Positions 29,178 through 37,728 of a DNA stretch of 64,000 nt are shown piece after piece. Source of the stretch: Arthrobacter_M sp030063245 (GTDB lineage Bacteria > Actinomycetota > Actinomycetes > Actinomycetales > Micrococcaceae); assembly GCF_051131705.1 (NCBI RefSeq), contig NZ_CP180316.1, positions 124,001 to 188,000 of the forward strand. Direction: 5' to 3'. The notes beneath the pieces are model-generated. The model saw nothing but the letters and a program-made list of their open reading frames with translations. It did not search any database and was not told where the DNA came from. The translations under genes and the position numbers were made by a program. Numbering within the stretch: position 1 is the first letter of the stretch; each line of letters starts with the position of its first letter.

Positions 29178-30122
29178 ATGGAACTCATCCAGGCCGAGCA
29201 TTCCAGGCCGAGTCATTTCATACTTCATCTGAGCGACACCCATCTGGTGGGTGGTCCGGGCCGGCTGTATGGGGCCGTGGACAGCGAGGCCCGGCTGCGT
29301 CAGGTCTTCGCGGAGGTTCGGGCCTCCGGTGTCCGGCCCGAGGCGGTGGTATTTACCGGAGATCTTGCGGACAAGGGCGAGCCCGAGGCTTACGTCAAGC
29401 TGCGTGCAATTGTGGAACCGGCGGCCGAGGCAATGGGCGCGCAGGTGATCTGGGCGATGGGCAATCACGACGACCGCGCCCAATTCCGTTCCTCCCTGCT
29501 CGATCAGAGCCCCAACTCGGCGCCGGTGGACCGCAGCTACGACATCACCGGGCTTCGCATCATCACCTTGGACTCGACGGTTCCGGGCTTCCATCACGGC
29601 GAGATCAGCACTGCACAGCTGGAATGGCTGGCCGCCGAACTGGCCGAGCCCGCCCCGGACGGAACCATTCTGGCGCTGCACCACCCTCCGGTCCCGTGCA
29701 TTCAGGATCTGTCCGTGCTGGTGGAACTGCGCCGCCAGCCCGAGCTGGCCAGCGTGCTGTGGGGATCCGACGTCCGCACCATCCTGGCCGGGCATCTGCA
29801 TTATTCCTCCATGGCGATGTTTGCCGGTATCCCGGTCTCAGTGGCATCGGCGACCTGTTACACACAGGACCTGGCGGTGACGTCCGGTAGCCACCGCGGT
29901 CGGGACGCGGCGCAGGCCTTCAACCTCGTCCATGTTTATGAGCACACAGTGGTCCACTCGGTAGTGCCGCTGGGCGGCGGGGCAACGGTGGGGGAGTACG
30001 TCAGCGCCGAGGAAACGCAGCGCCGCCTTGCCGCCGCCGGAATCCGCATCCCAGAACACGAGCCATCACCTGGCGCGGGGACACGGGTTGAAGCGCGGCG
30101 CGCGGCGCTGGTCCGGAGCTGA
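29178..30122 (+). CDS. cpdA: CpdA/Icc-type metallophosphoesterase (putative 3',5'-cAMP phosphodiesterase)
   Basis: 314-aa calcineurin-like phosphoesterase with the complete motif series: HLSDTHLVGG, VFTGDLADKGEPEAY, AMGNHDDRAQF, ALHHPP and ILAGHLHYSSM. These give the Asp, Asn and His ligands of the di-metal centre. The arrangement matches class III cyclic nucleotide phosphodiesterases (CpdA/Icc, Rv0805 type). Expected role: hydrolysis of cAMP to AMP in the cytoplasm, although relatives have broad phosphodiesterase activity. The start is the ATG at 29178 after 'aaaggtagtg'; the frame is open from 29064. Confidence 0.88.
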   Translation: MELIQAEHSRPSHFILHLSDTHLVGGPGRLYGAVDSEARLRQVFAEVRASGVRPEAVVFTGDLADKGEPEAYVKLRAIVEPAAEAMGAQVIWAMGNHDDRAQFRSSLLDQSPNSAPVDRSYDITGLRIITLDSTVPGFHHGEISTAQLEWLAAELAEPAPDGTILALHHPPVPCIQDLSVLVELRRQPELASVLWGSDVRTILAGHLHYSSMAMFAGIPVSVASATCYTQDLAVTSGSHRGRDAAQAFNLVHVYEHTVVHSVVPLGGGATVGEYVSAEETQRRLAAAGIRIPEHEPSPGAGTRVEARRAALVRS

Positions 30123-30223
30123 GAGCGCCCCGCACTCGATTGCGCCCGGCCGTCGACTGGCGATGCCTGCCCCTTCCGCGGATGGCCTTAGGGCGGCAGT
30201 ACCCACTCCGCGGTCCAAGGATG

Positions 30224-31810
30224 CTATTTTTCCCAGGGCGCCCGAAGGGGGTAGTACTTTTCCAGGAAGTCCGTGACCAATTCGGCGCGTTCCTCGGCGG
30301 CGACCTCGGGGAAACTTCCGTCATTGAGACAGAAGAAGTCTGCGTTCCGTTTGGCCAGCAGCCGCGGCAGATATGTCAGGCCCGAACGCATGGTCGTGTC
30401 AATGTAACGCACTCTGGCGTCGCGCTGGGTGACGGCCTGACCGGTGAGCAGCGCGTAGTAGTGGTACAGCGAGTTGGTCACGGAGATGTTGTCCGCCGCC
30501 CGGAATGTGCTGGCCGCGGTCGCCGCAAATTCCGTCGGGAATTCGCGTTCCATTTCCGCCATGACGCTGCGGCGCAAGGGAGCCGCCGCGTGCTCCAGAT
30601 GCCGGGTGGTGATCCGGCCGAAGCGGTTCCAAAGAAGTTTCCGGTTCACCCGGGCAGCGTTTTCAAAGCCGCTGCGCTCGGCCGCGTTCTCGCCCAGGCC
30701 GATCCGGGTGTCCGCTTGGATGAATCTGGTGATGCCTCCCGGCGTGAAAAACATATCGGGACTGACGGGGCGGCCGAAGAACATGTCGTCATTGGAATAC
30801 AGGAAGTGCTCGGCGAGGCCGTCAATGTGGTGCAGTTGGCATTCCACCGCCTGCGAGTTGTGCGTGGGCAAGACGGAAGGATCCGCAAAAAATTCCTCGC
30901 TGCGCACGATCGTTACGGTCGGGTGGTCGGCCAGCCACGCGGGAGCCGGCGAATCCGTGGCGATAAAAATCCGCCGCACCCAGGGCGCATACATATAGAT
31001 GGAACGCAGGGCGTATTTGAGCTCATCGATCTGCCGGAAGCGGGCTTCGTTGTCGTCGCCCTCACCGAGGACGACGCCGACCTCTCGGGCGCGGCGCGCC
31101 GCCTGGTACTCCGGCGAGCTGCCGTCCACCCAGGAAAAGACCATATCGATGTCGAAACGGATGTCGGTGGCATGATCGGCGAACATGTTCTCGATCGTCG
31201 GCCAGACGTGACCGTACCGTTCCACCGTGCCGCGGACGGCTTCGGCATTCGGCAGGATCCGCCGGGTCAGGGAATTCTCCATCGGCAGCACCAGGGTTTC
31301 CCCCTCGAAGCTCCACAGCTCGATCTGCACACCCATCGACGGCCCGTACACCAGTCCCCCCTCGGGCTCAACGCGCGGACGGTACAGCCGCAGGATCCGG
31401 GCTTTGCGGTTGCGGGCCAGCTCGCCGTCCGCCACCAACAGCGACGATTTCTTCTTTGCATCGACCGTGATGGCGTAGAACGGCTCGTTCAAGCAGGCCT
31501 TGGCCAGGGCCTTCCGCAGCTTCTTGCGGCCCTTCCAGTCCACCGAGATGACCGGCCGCTCATTGTTGCCGCGCACCAACAGATACGTCAGCCCGGCGTC
31601 CTCCAGCGCGGCCCGGATGAACAACAGATCCTCGACCATCGCCTGATAGGGCGTGCGGTCCACGTTGAGCAGGGCGTAGCGGCCCTGGTACTGGATGACG
31701 TCCGGCCGGTTCGTCAGACGGACGACGGCGGCGGGCGAGGTTTCCTCGACCAGGTCGCGTTCGTCGTCGGGCGCGGGACTGCCGATGTAGACATCATGCT
31801 GTGCGGACAC
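30224..31810 (-). CDS. Stealth-family sugar-phosphate transferase (capsular/exopolysaccharide phosphotransferase)
   Basis: 528-aa protein. CR1 is IDMVFSWVDGSSPEYQAARR (about residue 215). CR2 follows, with LKYALRSIYMYAPWVRRIFI and AVECQLHHIDGLAEHFLYSND-DMFFGRP. CR3/CR4-like segments lie near the C-terminus. Stealth proteins transfer hexose-1-phosphate onto growing capsule or wall polysaccharides and include the catalytic half of GlcNAc-1-phosphotransferase. The first 210 residues form an extra N-terminal region. The GTG start at 31810 has only a weak, distant ribosome site. It stands alone, with no other polysaccharide genes near. Confidence 0.88.
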   Translation of the reverse strand: MSAQHDVYIGSPAPDDERDLVEETSPAAVVRLTNRPDVIQYQGRYALLNVDRTPYQAMVEDLLFIRAALEDAGLTYLLVRGNNERPVISVDWKGRKKLRKALAKACLNEPFYAITVDAKKKSSLLVADGELARNRKARILRLYRPRVEPEGGLVYGPSMGVQIELWSFEGETLVLPMENSLTRRILPNAEAVRGTVERYGHVWPTIENMFADHATDIRFDIDMVFSWVDGSSPEYQAARRAREVGVVLGEGDDNEARFRQIDELKYALRSIYMYAPWVRRIFIATDSPAPAWLADHPTVTIVRSEEFFADPSVLPTHNSQAVECQLHHIDGLAEHFLYSNDDMFFGRPVSPDMFFTPGGITRFIQADTRIGLGENAAERSGFENAARVNRKLLWNRFGRITTRHLEHAAAPLRRSVMAEMEREFPTEFAATAASTFRAADNISVTNSLYHYYALLTGQAVTQRDARVRYIDTTMRSGLTYLPRLLAKRNADFFCLNDGSFPEVAAEERAELVTDFLEKYYPLRAPWEK

Positions 31811-31950
31811 GTCTGTAATGGCTATTCTCCAAACTGCGGTTGTAGGGCTTCAAGCGCTACTGGGGTTAGCTGGTAGGGGGTTAAATTTCAGGGGTTAACT
31901 AGCATGATATCGCGTGCTGCCTCTGGTGGTCCGTGGCCCGCCATGGAACC

Positions 31951-32469
31951 ATGGCTGATATGGAACCCACAGACCTCCTGGCGGATGCTTTCGGCCGGAT
32001 CCCCGCCCTGGTGGAGGGCGTGCTGAAGGGGCTGGGGGCGGCGGAACTGAACCGGCGTCCCGGCGGCGAGGGTAACTCGATTGCCTGGCTGGTCTGGCAC
32101 CTAAGCCGGGTCCAGGACGATCACCTTTCGGACGTGGCCGGGACAGACCAGCAGTGGATATCCGCCGGGTTCAAGGACCGCTTTGGCTTTGGGCTGCAGC
32201 CCGAGGACACCGGGTACGGGCACAGCCACGACCAGGTGTCCGCGGTGCAGGTCGAGTCGGGTTCGCTGCTGCAGGAGTACTATCAGGCGGTGCAGGCGAA
32301 GACCCTGGAATTCCTTAATGGACTCGATAAGGCGGCGCTGGACCGCATCGTCGACGATTCCTGGGACCCGTCGGTCAGCCTGGGTGTGCGGCTGGTCAGT
32401 GTGCTCCAGGACTGCCTGATGCACGTCGGCCAGGCCGCCTACGTCCGAGGCCTGCCGCCCGGGCGGTAA
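31951..32469 (+). CDS. DinB-superfamily (DUF664, mycothiol-dependent type) protein
   Basis: 172-aa four-helix-bundle type protein. MEPTDLLADAFGRIPALVEGVLKGL is followed by GNSIAWLVWHLSRVQDDH, which holds the first metal-ligand His of the DinB fold. A final His lies in QDCLMHVGQAAYVRGL. Actinobacterial members can act as mycothiol S-transferases or maleylpyruvate isomerase-like enzymes; the substrate is unknown. Several starts are possible (GTG 31933, ATG 31951, ATG 31960) and none has a clear ribosome site. Converges on the next gene with a 5-base gap. Confidence 0.82.
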   Translation: MADMEPTDLLADAFGRIPALVEGVLKGLGAAELNRRPGGEGNSIAWLVWHLSRVQDDHLSDVAGTDQQWISAGFKDRFGFGLQPEDTGYGHSHDQVSAVQVESGSLLQEYYQAVQAKTLEFLNGLDKAALDRIVDDSWDPSVSLGVRLVSVLQDCLMHVGQAAYVRGLPPGR

Positions 32470-32474
32470 GCCGT

Positions 32475-32915
32475 CTACCCAGCCGCGCGCCTGGCGACTT
32501 TGACGCCTTTGTGCTTGCGGTCCAAAAGCAGCGCTGCGGCGATGCCGAGCATCCAGGTGTCTTTGGCAAGCGCCGTACCCGCCGGGGTGGGGCGGAAGCC
32601 GTCGGGCTCCGTCATTCCCGGTGTCCTGAGATACATGGTGACCAGCGAGCCCGAGAAAACACCGAGTGCAAGGCCGGCCAGCCGGCTGGGGACAAAGGGC
32701 GCCAGCAGGAGTGAGCCGACGGTGATTTCGCCGAAACTGAGCATTTTGCCGAACCTTTCCGGCGGCAGCTTCTTCAGCGCAGGAATGGCATTTCCGGCCA
32801 TCGACTGCAGGCCGGCAGCGTGTTCCTCATCCAGTTTCAGCTTGCCCACGCCGGAGTTGAGGATGAAGGCCCCGGTGACGAGTCGAAGGGCGGCATGGCT
32901 GAGATTAATTCCCAT
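32475..32915 (-). CDS. DoxX-like small membrane protein
   Basis: 146-aa protein starting MGINLSHAALRLVTGAFILN, with three to four hydrophobic segments (residues about 8-25, 65-80, 85-105, 120-135). The HAALRLVTGAFILNSGVGKL opening resembles DoxX/SURF4-like proteins. The ATG at 32915 follows 'aaaaggagagaatc'; the frame is open further upstream but without support. Function unknown; DoxX members are linked to oxidative and thiol stress in mycobacteria. Confidence 0.6.
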   Translation of the reverse strand: MGINLSHAALRLVTGAFILNSGVGKLKLDEEHAAGLQSMAGNAIPALKKLPPERFGKMLSFGEITVGSLLLAPFVPSRLAGLALGVFSGSLVTMYLRTPGMTEPDGFRPTPAGTALAKDTWMLGIAAALLLDRKHKGVKVARRAAG

Positions 32916-33061
32916 GATTCTCTCCTTTTCGGGCGGCCGCATCTGCAACCCCTCCCACCCTATTGGACCCTGCTCCATCCTGACCAGAGCCGGACACTAT
33001 CGGGGCGCCGCGGCTGGCAGCCTGCCCGGTGGCGCAGACCTGCGGTGATGACGACGGCGCA

Positions 33062-33757
33062 TCATCGGCGTCCGCTGCGGACGCCGATGCCGGCGATGAG
33101 CACCTCGAGACCCAGCTCAAAGGCGCTGTCACTCGAACTGTCACCTGAATTGTCGCGTGACTTACGTGACGGCGTGCGAACGCGGGATCTCACCGCAGCG
33201 GTAAAGAGTGGTGCATCGGCGGCCAGGTCCCCGGAGTCGAAAATATCGGCCGGAGCCGTCACGTCGAATGCGGATCCGAAGATGAAGGATTCCAACGCCA
33301 CAATCGCGTCTATGATCCGCTCCTCAGGCCAGCCGGCCTGCAGGAAACCAGCGGTGACCGCCTCGTACATTTTCACGGTCTGCGGCGCATTGGTCACGGG
33401 CAAAACGGCGATCACCGGGATGAGCGGTGTGTGCCGCGCAAAGACGTCCCGATAGGACCAGGCCCAGCGGCGTACGGCCTCATGCCATGGTTCGGCGCCG
33501 AAGCCGGAAACGTCGACCCCACCCATGAGATGGTCTTCGATCAGGAGCAGTACGCCCCGTTTGGAGCTCACGTGGTTATACAGCGCGGAAGGCGCCACGT
33601 TCAGCAGGTGCGCCAGCGCGGACATGGTCAGGCCCTTGTAACCGACCTTTGCAATGAGCCGCAGTGCCCCCTGAGTGATCCGGTCCGGGCCGAGAACGGC
33701 CTGCGGCGGCCGGCCCGCACGCCGCTTTGCCCCAGCCGCCGGTGTTGCGCTCTCCAA
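33062..33757 (-). CDS. TetR/AcrR family transcriptional regulator
   Basis: About 231 aa. The N-terminal HTH lies near residues 20-65 (ITQGALRLIAKVGYKGLTMS, LAHLLNVAPSALYNHVSSK). The C-terminal ligand domain ends in a Ser/Arg-rich stretch (RTPSRKSRDNSGDSSSDS). The frame opens at a TTG at 33787, inside a long inverted repeat that is probably the operator. The TTG at 33757, preceded by agaggggg, is a better start. Divergent from putrescine oxidase, which it probably controls together with itself. Confidence 0.85.
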   Translation of the reverse strand: MESATPAAGAKRRAGRPPQAVLGPDRITQGALRLIAKVGYKGLTMSALAHLLNVAPSALYNHVSSKRGVLLLIEDHLMGGVDVSGFGAEPWHEAVRRWAWSYRDVFARHTPLIPVIAVLPVTNAPQTVKMYEAVTAGFLQAGWPEERIIDAIVALESFIFGSAFDVTAPADIFDSGDLAADAPLFTAAVRSRVRTPSRKSRDNSGDSSSDSAFELGLEVLIAGIGVRSGRR

Positions 33758-33783
33758 TGCTGCCCCCTCTATGCCCTCCCGAC

Positions 33784-33847
33784 CCAACTAGGTAGCAGCA
33801 CGTGCACCCATTTCGTGTTTTGAGTGCGTTACCTGCTACCTAGTTGG
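33784..33847. promoter_or_regulatory. 15-bp perfect inverted repeat, likely TetR operator
   Basis: Arms ccaactaggtagcag (33784-33798) and ctgctacctagttgg (33833-33847) are perfect inverted complements separated by 34 bases. They sit between the divergent TetR and putrescine oxidase genes. Each arm itself holds the near-palindromic ctaggtag / ctacctag core, so two regulator dimers may bind one on each arm. Each arm lies where it could block one promoter. Confidence 0.75.
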
Positions 33848-33975
33848 AACTGTCCAGTTGGAATTATTCCATTGCTGCTCTTCCTAAAATGACGAGCACC
33901 GGTTAGAGTCTAATAAAAATGAACAACATTCATATAGTGCGGCCGGTCACGGAACGGCCCGATGGAGAGGAAGCG

Positions 33976-35427
33976 ATGCGGAATCTGGAACGCGACGTCG
34001 TAATTATTGGAGCCGGACCTTCGGGTATGACGGCAGCCTATGAGCTGAAGAAGGCCGGTCTTAGCGTGGCGGTCCTGGAGGCACGGGACCGGGTGGGCGG
34101 CCGTACCTGGACGAACGTGATCGACGGCGCCACGCTGGAAATCGGCGGGCAATGGGTCTCTCCTGACCAGACGGCGTTGATAGGGCTGTTGAAGGAACTG
34201 GGACTGGAGACGTTTGACCGCTACCGCGACGGCGAGTCCGTTTACATCTCCCCGGACGGCATCCGCACGCGCTACACCGGTGAGATGTTCCCGGTCGGTG
34301 AGCACACGGCGGCGGAGATGGCCAGGCTGATCGACCTGCTGGATTCCCTCGCCGCTGAAATCGGTGCCCACGAGCCGTGGGCCCATGCGAGGTCCCGCGA
34401 GCTGGACATCATTTCCTTCCATCATTGGCTCCGGCAGCAGTCCACCGATGAGGAGGCCTGCAACAACATCGGCCTCTTCATTGCCGGCGGCATGCTGACC
34501 AAGCCGGCCCATTCCTTTTCGGCGCTGCAGGCTGTGCTGATGGCCGCCTCCGCTGGCTCGTTCAGTAACCTCGTCGATGAGGATTACATCCTGGACAAAC
34601 GTGTGATCGGCGGCATGCAGCAGGTCTCGGAACGGATGGCCGCGGAACTTGGCGCCGACGTCGTCCTTAATTCCCCGGTCCGGACCCTGCGCTGGGCGGC
34701 GGACGACGGCGGCGCAGACTGTGCCCGCGGCACGGAGGATGCTGTCGGCACCGGAAGGTTTACCGTCACGGCCCTCTCGGATGCGGCCACGGTCACTGCC
34801 CGCTATGCCATCATGGCCGTCCCGCCGAACCTGTATACGCGCGTCTCCTTCGAACCTCCCCTGCCGCGCCGGCAGCACCAGATGCACCAGCACCAATCCC
34901 TCGGGCTCGTCATTAAGGTGCACGCCGTGTATGCGACCCCGTTCTGGCGTGAGGACGGTCTTTGCGGCACGGGGTTCAGCGCATCATCGCTGGTCCAGGA
35001 GGTTTACGACAATACCAACCACGAGGATCCGCGTGGCACCCTCGTTGGCTTCATCTCGGACGAAAAGGCCGACTATGCCTTCACTCTCGGCGCCGAAGAG
35101 CGCAAGCGGAAGATCACCGAGTCCCTGGCCGGCTTCCTCGGGGACAAGGCGTTGGATCCGGTGGTGTACTACGAATCCGACTGGGGGTCGGAGGAATGGA
35201 CCCGCGGCGCCTACGCCACCAGTTATGACCTCGGCGGTCTGCACCGTTACGGCGCGGACCAGCTTAAACCCGTCGGCCCGATCCATTGGTCTTCCTCTGA
35301 TCTGGCGGCCGAGGGCTACCAGCACGTGGACGGAGCGGTGCGGATGGGCCAGTACACCGCTGCCAGGATCCTCACCGCCGATGCGCACAACGCGCCCGAG
35401 GCCGCCGCCGCCGTCGTAGGCTCCTAA
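33976..35427 (+). CDS. puo: Putrescine oxidase (flavin-containing amine oxidase)
   Basis: 483-aa FAD amine oxidase. The dinucleotide motif VVIIGAGPSGMTAAYELKKA is at the N-terminus, then VLEARDRVGGRTWT and LEIGGQWVSPDQT. The C-terminal FAD-contact region is SSSDLAAEGYQHVDGAVRMG. From memory, the overall sequence closely resembles putrescine oxidases of Rhodococcus and Kocuria. It oxidises putrescine to 4-aminobutanal with ammonia and H2O2. The ATG at 33976 follows 'ggagaggaagcg'. First gene of a run with usp and an APC permease, which would import the amine. Confidence 0.9.
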   Translation: MRNLERDVVIIGAGPSGMTAAYELKKAGLSVAVLEARDRVGGRTWTNVIDGATLEIGGQWVSPDQTALIGLLKELGLETFDRYRDGESVYISPDGIRTRYTGEMFPVGEHTAAEMARLIDLLDSLAAEIGAHEPWAHARSRELDIISFHHWLRQQSTDEEACNNIGLFIAGGMLTKPAHSFSALQAVLMAASAGSFSNLVDEDYILDKRVIGGMQQVSERMAAELGADVVLNSPVRTLRWAADDGGADCARGTEDAVGTGRFTVTALSDAATVTARYAIMAVPPNLYTRVSFEPPLPRRQHQMHQHQSLGLVIKVHAVYATPFWREDGLCGTGFSASSLVQEVYDNTNHEDPRGTLVGFISDEKADYAFTLGAEERKRKITESLAGFLGDKALDPVVYYESDWGSEEWTRGAYATSYDLGGLHRYGADQLKPVGPIHWSSSDLAAEGYQHVDGAVRMGQYTAARILTADAHNAPEAAAAVVGS

Positions 35428-35518
35428 CCCAGGGATGCGGTCAGGGTAATTGTGGCCACGGGATATCCCGGCAGGGTAATTACGGACAGGTTAGTTTCGT
35501 ACAAAGAGGGGTCAGAAG

Positions 35519-36040
35519 ATGCGTTACGCAGTGGGATATTCGGCCAATGACAGAGGTCGCGATGTCGTCAATCTGGCCATCGCGTTTGCCCTCCGACAAG
35601 GCGCTTCTCTGGATCTGGTCATGGTGCTGCCGGACAATTCGCCGTATAACGTGGTGCATCCCCCAGCTGCCGGCTATGCGAGCATCGTCACCGATCAGGC
35701 GCAGCGTTGGCTTGAGGAAGCGCTTGCCCTGATTCCCGCGGACATTGCTGCGCAGGCGCATGTCCGGAAGGGGGAATCCGAGGCTTCGGTGCTGATCGCC
35801 GCGGCGGAGGAATTTGGCGCCGGTCTGCTGGTGATCGGGGCCGGCAGCAATGGCCTGTTCAAACGGTTCACCGTTGGCCCCGTTGCCAGTACCGTGCTGC
35901 ACGCGGCCACGGTACCTGTCGCCCTCGCGCCGCAGGGGTACGGCCGAACGGATCCGATCACACGGCTGACCTGCGGGGTCGGGCTGCGGGCAGGGGCGGA
36001 GGATGTCCTCGATGTTGCGGCGGCGGAAGCACGAGCTTGA
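35519..36040 (+). CDS. Universal stress protein, shortened second domain
   Basis: 173-aa protein. Residues 1-140 form a complete UspA domain with the ATP-binding motif VIGAGSNGLFKRFTVGPVAS (G-2x-G-9x-G-S/T type). A second domain starts at ITRLTCGVGLRAGAEDVLDV and stops after about 25 residues. Two-domain Usp proteins of about 280-300 aa are common in this group, so this looks like a truncated form; the next 50 bases do not continue it in another frame that I can see. Lies between puo and the permease, all on the same strand. Usp genes often flank APC permeases. Confidence 0.8.
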   Translation: MRYAVGYSANDRGRDVVNLAIAFALRQGASLDLVMVLPDNSPYNVVHPPAAGYASIVTDQAQRWLEEALALIPADIAAQAHVRKGESEASVLIAAAEEFGAGLLVIGAGSNGLFKRFTVGPVASTVLHAATVPVALAPQGYGRTDPITRLTCGVGLRAGAEDVLDVAAAEARA

Positions 36041-36091
36041 CGGTGCCGCGCCCGGCAGTACCGATACCACCGCATCAGAAGAGGTGAACCG

Positions 36092-37672
36092 ATGAGTACC
36101 GAAGCAGTCAAGAGCGATTCCACGAACAAGGGCCTGCACGGAAGAGGCCCCGACGAAAAAGGTCCCAATGAAAAAGGACTCAGTGAAAAGGGTCTGAAGG
36201 CTGGTTCCGTCGGGCTGATCGGCGCCGTCGTCATCGGTGTTTCCTGCATTGCACCCGCCTATACGCTCACCGCAGCGCTGGGCCCTACCGTGGCCGAGGT
36301 TGGCGTGCATCTGCCCGCGATCTTTTTGGTCGGATTCGTGCCCATGCTTCTGGTGGCCCTCGGTTACCGGGAGCTCAACAATGCGATGCCGGATGCCGGC
36401 ACGTCGTTCACCTGGGCCAGCCGCGCGTTCGGTCCGTGGATCGGTTGGATGGGTGGCTGGGGCCTGATTTCGGCCACCATCATCGTGCTCTCCAACCTGG
36501 CCGCCGTCGCCGTCGACTTTTTCTATCTGATGCTGGCCCAGCTCACCGGCAACCCGGACCTGGCGGACCTGTCCGCAAACCTGCCGCTGAACATTGCCAC
36601 CACGTTAGTGTTCATCGCGCTCGCCTGCTGGATCTCCTACCGCGGCATGGAGACCACCAAGACCTTCCAGTATGTGCTGGTCGGATTCCAGCTGCTGGTG
36701 CTGGGCTGGTTCGCCGTGGCAGCGTTCAGCCACGTAGCCAACGGCACGGCCTTTGACGCGACCGCGATCACGCCCGACTGGTTCAACCCGTTCGCCGTCG
36801 GTTCGTTCACTGCCTTCGCCGCGGGAGTTTCGCTTTCCATCTTCATCTACTGGGGTTGGGACGTCACGCTGACCATGAACGAGGAAACGAAGAATCCGGA
36901 AAAGACCCCGGGCCGTGCGGCCACCGTGACGGTGCTGGTGATTGTGGTCATATACATGACCGTCGCACTTGCCACGCTCGCTTTTGCCGGCGTGGGGGAC
37001 ACCGGCTTGGGCGCGGGAAATCCTGACAACCAGGCGAGTATCTTTGCGGTGTTGGCGGGGCCGGTGATGGGTCCCTTCGCGATCCTGATGTCGCTGGCAA
37101 TCCTGAGCAGTTCCGCCGCGTCTCTGCAGTCCACTTTCGTTTCCCCGGCGCGGACGCTGCTGTCCATGGGCCACTACCGCGCACTGCCGCGCAAATTCGG
37201 TCGGATCAGCCCGGCGCACAAGTCACCGAGCTACGCCACCATAGCCTCCGCGGTGGCCGCCGCCGCGTTCTACATCATCACGCGGACCGTTTCGGAGAAT
37301 GCCCTGTGGGACACCATCACCGCGCTGGGCATGATGATCTGCTTCTACTACGGGATCACCGCGCTGGCCTGCGTCTGGTACTTCCGCGCCGAGGCTTTCC
37401 ATGGCGTCAGGTCATTTTTGTTCAAGTTCCTGGCGCCGCTGGTGGGCGGCGTGATCCTGTTGGTCATGTTCGTCAAGACCGCCTATGACTCGATGGACCC
37501 GGCCTATGGTTCCGGTTCCAACGTCGGCGGATTGGGGCTGGTTTTCATCCTGGGTATGGGCGTGCTGCTGCTGGGCGTGGTGCTGATGTTCATCATGTAC
37601 AAGGTGCAGCCGGCGTTTTTCAAGGGCCAGGTTCTGGAGAAGTCCAGCCAGGTGTTTGACCCGGACGTATAG
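36092..37672 (+). CDS. APC-family permease, likely polyamine/amino-acid importer
   Basis: 526-aa protein with 12 membrane segments. The first is AGSVGLIGAVVIGVSCIAPA, followed by TSFTWASRAFGPWIGWMGGW and a SSAASLQSTFVSPARTLLSMG segment, resembling PuuP-like polyamine and related transporters. The 36-residue N-terminal hydrophilic lead holds a 5-residue in-frame repeat (PDEKG PNEKG LSEKG). Directly downstream of putrescine oxidase and usp, so putrescine import is the natural guess. ATG after 'gaagaggtgaaccg'. Confidence 0.85.
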   Translation: MSTEAVKSDSTNKGLHGRGPDEKGPNEKGLSEKGLKAGSVGLIGAVVIGVSCIAPAYTLTAALGPTVAEVGVHLPAIFLVGFVPMLLVALGYRELNNAMPDAGTSFTWASRAFGPWIGWMGGWGLISATIIVLSNLAAVAVDFFYLMLAQLTGNPDLADLSANLPLNIATTLVFIALACWISYRGMETTKTFQYVLVGFQLLVLGWFAVAAFSHVANGTAFDATAITPDWFNPFAVGSFTAFAAGVSLSIFIYWGWDVTLTMNEETKNPEKTPGRAATVTVLVIVVIYMTVALATLAFAGVGDTGLGAGNPDNQASIFAVLAGPVMGPFAILMSLAILSSSAASLQSTFVSPARTLLSMGHYRALPRKFGRISPAHKSPSYATIASAVAAAAFYIITRTVSENALWDTITALGMMICFYYGITALACVWYFRAEAFHGVRSFLFKFLAPLVGGVILLVMFVKTAYDSMDPAYGSGSNVGGLGLVFILGMGVLLLGVVLMFIMYKVQPAFFKGQVLEKSSQVFDPDV

Positions 37673-37728
37673 TGGGGGAGAATCCGGGGGCGTGACGCCT
37701 GAGATCCTCCAGCGGGAGTGGCTAAGAC

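Noticed and set aside
30140..31876. 578-codon open frame opposite the Stealth gene
   Set aside because: Shadow frame; the minus strand encodes the conserved Stealth regions.
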